DNA from: Chelonoidis abingdonii
Taxonomy: Eukaryota; Chordata; Testudines; Testudinidae
Assembly (NCBI RefSeq): GCF_003597395.2
Contig: NC_133777.1
Coordinates: forward strand, 12,744,398-12,808,397
Length of the DNA stretch: 64,000 nt
Direction: 5' to 3'
The translations under genes and the position numbers were made by a program. The notes below the pieces were generated by a model, which had not been told where the DNA came from, did not search any database, and was given only the letters and a program-made list of their open reading frames with translations. Below are positions 57,560-64,000 of the stretch, piece after piece; position 1 is the first letter of the stretch, and every line of letters begins with the position of its first letter.

Positions 57560-57950
57560 AAGTATGATCCAGGTCCCTGCTCTGCCATAAACTTCTGTGT
57601 GTCCCTGAGCAAGTCATTTAGAGTCCATTGACGCCACAGCCAGAGATGTGACTGCAGTGCTTTGCTCTGGCTAGCGCAGATAATAATAGCTGTGAAGCTG
57701 CAGCACGGGCCGTACAAGGGGAACATGCTCAAGTGGCCAGCCCGTGCCGATGTGCTGCCGTCATACCTCTGCTTGCAGCGTAGACGTATCCTTAGTCACA
57801 TTCCCTATCTGCATAATGGAGATAATAGCACTAGCCTACCCCACCGGGGTGTTGTAAGAATAAGTACACTAAAGATTGTGAGAGGTTCACATGCTGTGAT
57901 GAGGGGGGGTGTTAATATGTCAGTGTCTTTAGAGAGGTAAGATCGGGTTG
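57560..57950 (+). repeat. MIR-like SINE split by a MITE
   Basis: Left piece (57560-57620) reads 'ccctgctctgccataaactt' and 'gtccctgagcaagtcattta'; right piece (57792-57950) reads 'cacattccctatctgcataa' and 'ggagataatagcactagcct'. The pieces are consecutive in the MIR consensus. Confidence 0.7.
57621..57791. mobile_element. PIF/Harbinger-type MITE with TTA target duplication
   Basis: 171 bp between TTA (57618-57620) and TTA (57792-57794). Right end 'gcagcgtagacgtatcc' is the GGATACGTCTAC type of terminal repeat; the left end is diverged, about 15 of 25 matching. A 3-bp TTA duplication is diagnostic for PIF/Harbinger, which supports placing the other 'tatgtctacac'-ended elements there. Confidence 0.72.
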
Positions 57951-57965
57951 TGACATTTTGCATAG

Positions 57966-58390
57966 GTGGAAAGATACAGAGAGAGAGATGTTATTATGAG
58001 GGAACAGTATTTTCATATCAAAGCAATAAACAGCTTATGCAGGGTCCATCACTGGCAGGGTACTAGCAATGGGGAACGAAAACGCAGTTTCACTGGAAAG
58101 AAATCTAGCAAAGAAAGGAATAACACGATCCAATGGCTGGAAATTGCAGCTAGACACATTCAGACTGGAAATGAGGCATAAATTTTTAACGGTGAGAGTC
58201 ATTAACCATTGGAACAACTTACCAAAGGTCGTGGTGGATTCTCAGTCACTGACCATTTCTAAATCAAGATTTGATGTTTTCTTAAAAGATCTGTTCTAGG
58301 AATTGTTTTGGGGGAGTCCCGTGGCCTGTCGTACAGGAGGTCAGACTAGATGATCACACGTGCTGTTTTCTTTTTATAGATTCCAAGGCC
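57966..58390 (+). repeat. CR1-type LINE 3' end
   Basis: Contains 'ccaatggctggaaattgcag', 'gacacattcagactggaaat', 'attaaccattggaacaactt', 'ggtcgtggtggattctcagt' and 'gtacaggaggtcagactaga', the final part of a CR1-family element including the end of its reverse-transcriptase frame. A 76-codon open stretch (58069-58299) is a remnant of this frame. It terminates in a perfect hairpin instead of ordinary terminal octamers. Confidence 0.75.
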
Positions 58391-58425
58391 AGAAGAGACC
58401 TTGGAATCTATAAAAAGAAAACAGC
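58362..58425. repeat. Perfect 27-bp inverted repeat with 10-base loop
   Basis: Left arm 58362-58388 begins gctgttttctttttatag; right arm 58399-58425 is its exact reverse complement and ends ctataaaaagaaaacagc. Loop ccagaagaga. It lies at the 3' end of the CR1 fragment. Confidence 0.98.
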
Positions 58426-59277
58426 AAGTGTGTGTCATTTATCCTGCACTTTGGGGCTTATCAGTTTCCAAAGAGAGGGTGTGTGTGTATTAAGTGTCTG
58501 TGTTGTGGTCTAGGCCTGGACTAGGACCCCATTGTGCCAGGGCTGTATAAACACGCAACAATAAAAAGATGCTTCCTGCCCCAAAGTACTTGCAGTCGAA
58601 GTAAGTTTTACCCTCTGCGAGGATGTGCGCTATAAAATCTCTCATGTCCAGGTTGAGAGTTTAGATCGTGCGCATCTACATGCACGTTCACGACGACATT
58701 AAATGTTGGTAAAAGAAAATATCTAAAAGCAAACGTCAAGGTTATCAAATGTGCAGGCTTTAAAAAAATGCTGATATGCTGTAGTCAGGGATGGTTTAAT
58801 ATGCAGAAATTTCCTAGCTGAGCAGAGCAGAAGTAATAATGCATTACTGACAAGGCAGACACCTCCTGTACGTGTGCCAGGGGAGCTGGAGAGAGGGCTC
58901 GTATCCTTTAGTCAATTACATCACTCTGCCATGCAGGGGAAATGACTCATCGTGGGAAGCAGGACTGGACATCAGGGAGTTGGCTGCCATACAACATACA
59001 ACATGCTTTAGTGCTTCTAATAGAAGAGCGTTTAGACATTTCATTTAGCACCAGAGTCTGTGTGGGTTCAAAGAATGCATGCACCTAATATGGTAGTTAA
59101 AGCAAAACCCAGTCTGTCCGTCAGATTAGTCACACATGAAAGCCTCTCTGTTCTGTGGAACTAGGTGTATGAAAACCAGGATGTTAAGTGGGAGTTGAGA
59201 ACTGACTATATTGAATATTAATACTGTCCACTCCAAAGAGATTATCCCACCCCACCCCGAAAGGGAGCTTATTATGC

Positions 59278-59570
59278 AATAAGAAAGCCGTGGCACCAAG
59301 TCTCAGAGCCTGGGTCAGCTGACTCAGGCTCATGGGGCTTGGGCTGTGAGACTAAAAATTGCAGTGTAGACATCCAGGCGTGGTCTGGAGCCTGGGCTCT
59401 GAGATCCACCCCCATCCTAGGGTCTGAGAGCCTAAGCTCCAACCCAAGCCTGGACGTCTACACTGCAATTTTATAGCCCCAGGACATGACCTTGTGAGCC
59501 TGAGTCAGCTGACCCAGGCCAGCTGCGGCCATGCCACGGGACTCTTGTTGCAGTGTAGACATATCCTTTA
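59278..59570. mobile_element. Long palindromic MITE, Harbinger-related
   Basis: Nearly the entire 290 bases fold on themselves: left 'cctgggtcagctgactcagg' pairs with right 'cctgagtcagctgacccagg', and left 'tgcagtgtagacatccagg' pairs with right 'cctggacgtctacactgca'. The centre is near 59415. The right end 'gcagtgtagacatatcc' followed by TTTA fits the Harbinger-type ends; the left end has decayed. Confidence 0.75.
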
Positions 59571-60049
59571 AGACTTACATTATCTGCATTTTAGACAGTG
59601 GTAGAGACTTGTGTGGGCCACAGTTAGAAGACCAGAATCTGCTATTGTGTTTGCTTCTCTCCAGGAAGCTAACACACTGAACACATGCCAAAGTGGAAAG
59701 AAATCAATAGTCCTCTGACAGTGAAAGTAGAGTAAGAAGGAAACTGGCATGAGTAGGTATGTGAGCTGATGCCTTGAGCTAATGTGAAATATGGTGGTTC
59801 TTAGCAGGCAGAAAGGAGGGATCTGATTCACTGTGCTACAATAGAACTAATTTCAAATCAACCAGATTCACTCAATGCTGAATCAGGTCCAAGGCTTCTA
59901 CAAGTACTCACAACAGTAACTTTTTTGCACAGATTAAACCAATGGCTTCATTTGCTACAGTAGAAGCAGAATTGTTTTAAAAATAAGAAGGCTGCGTGAG
60001 ATGTAGTGAACTCCGCTCATAGAAACTATAGCTGCTCAGAACTTTTTCA

Positions 60050-60450
60050 TCAGTGTTTTGTGGCTTGCTCTCCTCCTCTGCCCCCAAATTTTTCTATTTG
60101 CCATCCAGAAAATTGGAATGAAGTATTTTGTTTCAGGTTGGCTCATTCTGAATTGAAATATTTTGGTTTGCGAACCAAATTAAAATGTTTCATCTTGGGT
60201 CAGTTTGACGTTAGTCTGTGTCTGCCTGAACTTCCACAATATCTCATGGGACTTATGGTTTGGGTCTGTTCTCCCCACAGGCTAAGCTCTCTACATGTCC
60301 CATGATGCTCTTTGGCTGCTTAGCTGTGGGAGCACCATGCATCAGAGGAGATGTAGTCCAGCCAGGGGACCCAGCCCATAGAGAAGAACAGGGGCACAAG
60401 GGACCTGAACTATAGCTCCCAGGAGGCATTGCAGTAGCTCAGGTTGGCAC
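60050..60450. mobile_element. Degenerate relative of hAT family B
   Basis: Shares 'gaggagatgtagtccagcca' and 'ctcccaggaggcattgcagt' wording with the middles of 31360-32036 and 54763-55128, and has 'ttgaaatattttggttt' in its left half. Ends cannot be defined. Confidence 0.4.
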
Positions 60451-60510
60451 TGTTTAATGTTAATCCAACTAGAAACAAAACACTTTGGTATTGCCAGAGG
60501 GTGTCTAAAG

Positions 60511-60944
60511 CATAGGCGCCGACTACATGGGTGCTTTGGGGCTGGAGCACCCACAGGGAAAAATTGGTGGGTGTTCTGCACCCACTGGCAGCTCCCCACC
60601 CCACCCCCCCTACTATCTCACCTCCGCCTCCTCCCCTGAGCATGCTGCATGCCTGCTTTTTCCCACTAGCTCCCAGCGCTTGCCACCATGAAACAGCTGT
60701 TTCATGCAGCAAGCACTGCAAGGGAGGGGGGAGGAGGGGGAATGCAGCACACTCAGGGAAGAGGTGGAGCCGGGGTGGGGATTTGGGAAGGGGTCCAATA
60801 GGGGCAAGGAGGTGGCGGAGTTGGGGCAGGAACTTTGGGGAAGGGGTTGGAATGGGGGCGGGGCAGGGAAGGAGTAGAGTTGGGTGGGGCAGGGAGTCAG
60901 GGGGTGTGACCACCCACCAACGTCAGGAAAAGTTGGCACCTGTG
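60511..60944. mobile_element. hAT element, 434 bp, with internal palindrome
   Basis: Ends CATAGGCGCCGACTACATGG and AAAGTTGGCACCTGTG are imperfect inverted repeats. Target duplication GTCTAAAG / ATCTAAAG (60503-60510 and 60945-60952), 7 of 8. GC-rich interior with 'atgaaacagctgtttcat', a perfect palindrome at about 60688-60705. Open frames of 85-167 codons on both strands lie inside it and are not genes. Confidence 0.8.
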
Positions 60945-62340
60945 ATCTAAAGTGAGTCTTTGGGAGGCTTAAAACGTCGCCTGAGGCTGCCCTGTCTCTA
61001 TAACAACAGGTTTATATTGTTTCTATTCAGACATAATGGAAGATACTAATACAAGGAAATAATAAAGCTTGTGTGCATATGTCTTTGATGATACACTTTT
61101 AAGTGCAGACTAGCTGAGCCCCTGGTGTTCCTGACAAGTTGCCAACAGACCCTGCAGAATGGTCAGTTTGGGGATCTCTGCATTCAATGTTGTTCGGGGT
61201 TTAAACACCATACAAAGCACTTTCCCCTGCTTCCTAATATGGAGCCAAAAAGTTGGTCTACATTTACAATGCAGCTAATTCCCTTTTAACAGTAAGGGAA
61301 AAGCGAGTAGACGAGTAATAATATAACTAAGTACTGTGACAAATTTAATTTCAGTGCAACTTTTCTTCTCTAAGCCTCCTGTAAGCAAGGACTGTTTCTT
61401 ACATTTGAGTCCTGTGCAGTGCCAAGCAGGGTTTTGGCTCTTACCAAATAAAGCGTTCCTTGGGGCAGGGGCCACGGCTTCCTCTGTAGGTTGCTGAGAG
61501 TATAGTTGATGCTTAACAAATAACAGGTCAAAACTGATAGCTAACAGCATTTTGCTGCATTGATGCTTGTATGGAACCATCACATCTCTCTATATATTTC
61601 CAGGATCCAACAAATAAAATCATGTAAAAACACAGTTATTGCAGACCGTAGAATACGCCCTCATCCTGTGATGTGCTGAAGCCCCCACATAACTGCCGTT
61701 GACACTTGTTGAAGTTGTGTGCCACTCAGCACCTCTTGAGATCAGCCCTGAAATGAACCCCGGCCCTTTTCTTGAATGGAAAAGAGAAGAGTGAAACAAG
61801 GCAAACATTCATTGATATGGGGGCTATACATCTGATAGCATCATGAGAAGTAGGTCAGCTTGCTAGAGCTACTAGAATAGGTTTGACTCTTACTATATCA
61901 AAGCTTCAGGCTTGGAATGTTATACTAGGATGACTGCTGCTGGCTATGCTAATGAGAACAATAAGGAGGAGTATCTGACAGTGGTACAGGGCAGAGAGGT
62001 GCACTGCATTGAGCCCCCGCAATAAGCCTGTCTCTGTTTTCACCTTGAAATCTCTGATTCAGCAGATACATCCGCAACAGTAATTTCTTTCTTTGGATGC
62101 TTGTAGAGAAGTAGTTACGTTGCTGAAGAAGCCGTGGTCAGCACTGGATTGGAAGATACTTTGTCAGCACGTCTGAAGCTGGGGATTAAAAAACTTTTCT
62201 TGAACCAATACACAGTGGCCACCTTGCTGAGCTGTGAGCGCTTTTGCCGGAGAGTGCCTAGCTCAGTGGGAATCTCTAACGAGGCCTTTAGAGCCCATGG
62301 CAGTAACAAATATTAATGGTGTCCATTCCCATAGTATCAA

Positions 62341-62505
62341 AGGCCAGGTCTACATTGCCCCACGGTTCTGACTACGAACTCGAGACTTTTTAAGCTCGTG
62401 CCACAGTGTCCCCATGGGGGAGGTTTGGAGCTCACCGCTTTAGTGCACACTGCTGTTGGACCCCCTTAGGCTAAACAGTGCAGCAGTGTAGACATGCTCT
62501 AAAAG
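62341..62505. mobile_element. Possible Harbinger-related MITE
   Basis: Ends 'aggccaggtctacattgc' and 'gcagtgtagacatgctct' are inverted. Short, non-coding, target duplication not visible. Confidence 0.5.
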
Positions 62506-62551
62506 GCAAGAAAGTTACACAATGGAGAGGGGAGTATTAAACCTTCATATA

Positions 62552-62795
62552 AGAATGGCCATACTGGGTCAGACCAAAGGTCCATTTAGCCCAGTATCCT
62601 GTCTACCGACAGTGGTCAATGCCAGGTGCCCCAGAGGGAGTGAACCTAACAGGTAATGATCAAGTGATCTCTCTCCTGCCATCCATCTCCACCCTCTGAC
62701 GAACAGAGGCTAGGGACACCATTCCTTACCCATCCTGGCTAATAGCCGTTAATGGACTTAACTTCCATGAATTTATCCAGTTTTCTTCACAGAGT
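62552..62795 (-). repeat. CR1-family fragment, antisense
   Basis: 'agaatggccatactgggtca', 'gaccaaaggtccatttagcc', 'cagtatcctgtctaccgaca' and 'cctggctaatagccgttaat' are the complement of a CR1 subfamily 3' region abundant in reptiles. No frame survives. Confidence 0.7.
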
Positions 62796-62809
62796 ACAGA
62801 AGCTACAGA

Positions 62810-62875
62810 TGAAATCCTGGTCCCAGTGAAGGCAATGGGGGGTTTGCCATGGACTTTAGCGGAACCAGGATTTCA
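62810..62875. repeat. Short palindrome
   Basis: Arms tgaaatcctggt and accaggatttca, then partly paired 'cccagtgaaggcaatgg' inside. Same style as 36077-36134. Confidence 0.75.
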
Positions 62876-63605
62876 CCCTGGGTCCAGACAATTGGATTAT
62901 TCCATAAAATCAGATTACACTATTTTGTGGCAGTGCTCCTAGAAGAGTAAAACAAGCAAATTGTTGCAACCATGGAGTGCATTGAATCACTTAAATCAGC
63001 TTGCTAGTTACCTGCTGTTTGAGCCGATCGCTGGAACAGCTGCAGAACCGGCAGAGGAGAGCAGAATGATTCCTACATTTAAAAAGTATTTCGTATGTGC
63101 ACTGCATAAAGCAACAGTTTTGACTCTAAATGTGAAGTACACTCAGTCATCGATGATAAGGAGCCATTCAAGACAACAGCAGATGTGCTGAAGCCCTTTG
63201 GATTGCACTTCAAAGCAAACAGGGAATATCTGCATGAGATCTCTGGCAAGATGTTTGCCTTGATTTGTTGCTGTACTGGACCACTGCTAGTGGGGGGAGG
63301 GGAGGAGCGCTTAATCACTAATTTATTCCAGAGTGAGTGCTCTGGAGTTAGGGTCTGATCCTAAGGCCATGGGGATTTTTTCCATTGACTGCAACAAGCT
63401 GTGGATCATGCCTAGTGAGTGAGTCCTTCCAGTCGTTGCTAGTCCTGATCTGCATGAGCAGCTGTCCTGGACCGAGTTTTATTTACAGACGTGGCTATGC
63501 AGAGATTAATCTAAAACTATTCCTGGCTTGGAGAATAGTTTGGACTATTTCCACAACTGTGGTTTGAACAGGGCTACACTTCACATAGGCTATACTGCTA
63601 AATGG

Positions 63606-64000
63606 AGTTGTAGACGTATCAGTTCCAGGATATTAGAGAGACAAGGTGGGTGAGGTAATATCTTGTCTCTCCCACCAACAGAAGTTGGTCCAATACAAGT
63701 TTCTGAGGCACACAGAGCTCTTCTTCAGGTCTGGGAAAGGTAATGCAGCATCACAGCTTAGCATAAGTAGTTAGCACATGTTCTAAGGGACCACCCAAGG
63801 TAGGCCCTTTAACACCTCTGAAGTCATAGGACAAAGAGGCGGGAGGGGTTTGGGGGGGTTACAGATTGTTGTAATAAACCATAAATCCAGTGTGTCTGTT
63901 CAGTCCATGGTTTTTAGTGTCTAGCAGATTAATGGATTTAAGCTCCCAGGCTCGTATTTTGAAAGAGTTGTGCAGGTTTCCTTTGAGGACGAGGACTGAT
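63606..64000 (-). mobile_element. Penelope-like element, 3' part, cut by window end
   Basis: Minus-strand orientation. The non-coding 3' tail (63606-63858) includes 'ggatattagagagacaaggt', 'gggtgaggtaatatcttgtc' and 'aacagaagttggtccaatac', a wording I recall from reptilian PLE ends. It is followed upstream by the protein C-terminus (63859-63999). A different subfamily from 23120-24015. Confidence 0.65.
63859..63999 (-). CDS. PLE protein C-terminus, partial (enters from beyond the window)
   Basis: 46 codons open to the window end and closed by TAA at 63859-63861. Contains KGNLHNSFKIRAWELKSINL and NHGLNRHTGFMVYYNNL. In Penelope-like elements the GIY-YIG endonuclease precedes such a tail and the reverse transcriptase lies further upstream; both would lie to the right of this window. 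No stop or frameshift is visible in the portion seen, so the copy may be young. The assignment is from memory of the family. Confidence 0.55.
   Translation of the reverse strand, partial: SVLVLKGNLHNSFKIRAWELKSINLLDTKNHGLNRHTGFMVYYNNL

Larger units (their letters stand above)
35902..64000 (+). other. ADAP1: ADAP1 intron 4, 5' part (over 28 kb in window)
   Basis: Donor GTAGTG. I searched both the sequence and conceptual translations for the first PH domain and found none, so the intron runs past the window end unless an exon is hidden in the assembly gap. Unlisted stretches, including 36420-37320, 44575-46925, 47415-49495, 49945-51965, 52315-53925, 58430-59270 and 60950-62340, are AT-rich intron without a recognised gene. 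Confidence 0.7.

Noticed and set aside
58069..58299. 76-codon open frame with sensible amino-acid use
   Set aside because: It is the C-terminal remnant of a CR1 LINE protein, not a host gene.
60410..60950. Overlapping frames of 85-167 codons on both strands
   Set aside because: They lie in a GC-rich hAT element with clear ends and target duplication.
63606..63670. Hammerhead ribozyme, as found in some Penelope-like element ends
   Set aside because: I could not find the CTGATGA and GAAA core in the right order on either strand here or at 23120-23200.

Overview
This is vertebrate nuclear DNA, not microbial: short exons with GT-AG borders sit in introns of 2.6 to more than 28 kb, and most remaining sequence is interspersed repeats. 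The repeats (CR1-type LINE ends, Penelope-like elements, many short hAT and PIF/Harbinger-type elements, MIR-like SINEs, solo LTRs) suggest a sauropsid, most probably a turtle. That assignment rests on repeats recognised from memory and could not be searched; a crocodilian is less likely but not excluded.

One cellular gene is recognised: the 5' half of ADAP1 (centaurin-alpha-1, an Arf GTPase-activating protein with two PH domains), on the + strand. Coding exon 1 (1787-1871) lies in a CpG-rich promoter island (about 1340-2460). Exons 2 (20125-20255), 3 (22839-22930) and 4 (35819-35901) follow. They join in frame to 130 codons plus one base, covering the whole CX2CX16CX2C zinc-finger ArfGAP domain and the linker before the first PH domain. 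No PH-domain exon is visible from 35902 to 64000, so intron 4 exceeds 28 kb, or an exon lies in the 361-base assembly gap (44098-44458).

Layout: 1-1340 is upstream sequence with a MIR-like SINE and a GC-rich foldback hAT. Intron 1 (18.3 kb) holds an LTR at 8974-9644, several hATs, a nested LTR/hAT/TA-element cluster (13864-15595), a CR1 piece and an unidentified antisense open block (16646-17872). Intron 2 (2.6 kb) has no clear repeat. Intron 3 (12.9 kb) holds a head-to-head Penelope-like insertion, an antisense Myb/SANT Harbinger remnant, nested elements at 27424-27911 and 33296-34215, and hATs. Intron 4 holds four members of one hAT family, a solo LTR, a gap-containing Harbinger copy, a 166-bp direct duplication, a CR1 end with a perfect 27-bp hairpin, and a second Penelope-like end running off the window.

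Many elements have boundaries supported by matching target-site duplications (TSDs) and terminal repeats that I read directly, so part of the insertion order can be reconstructed. I saw no bacterial-type operon, CRISPR array, rRNA or intact tRNA gene, and no convincing new biological system. The most notable material is transposon architecture.
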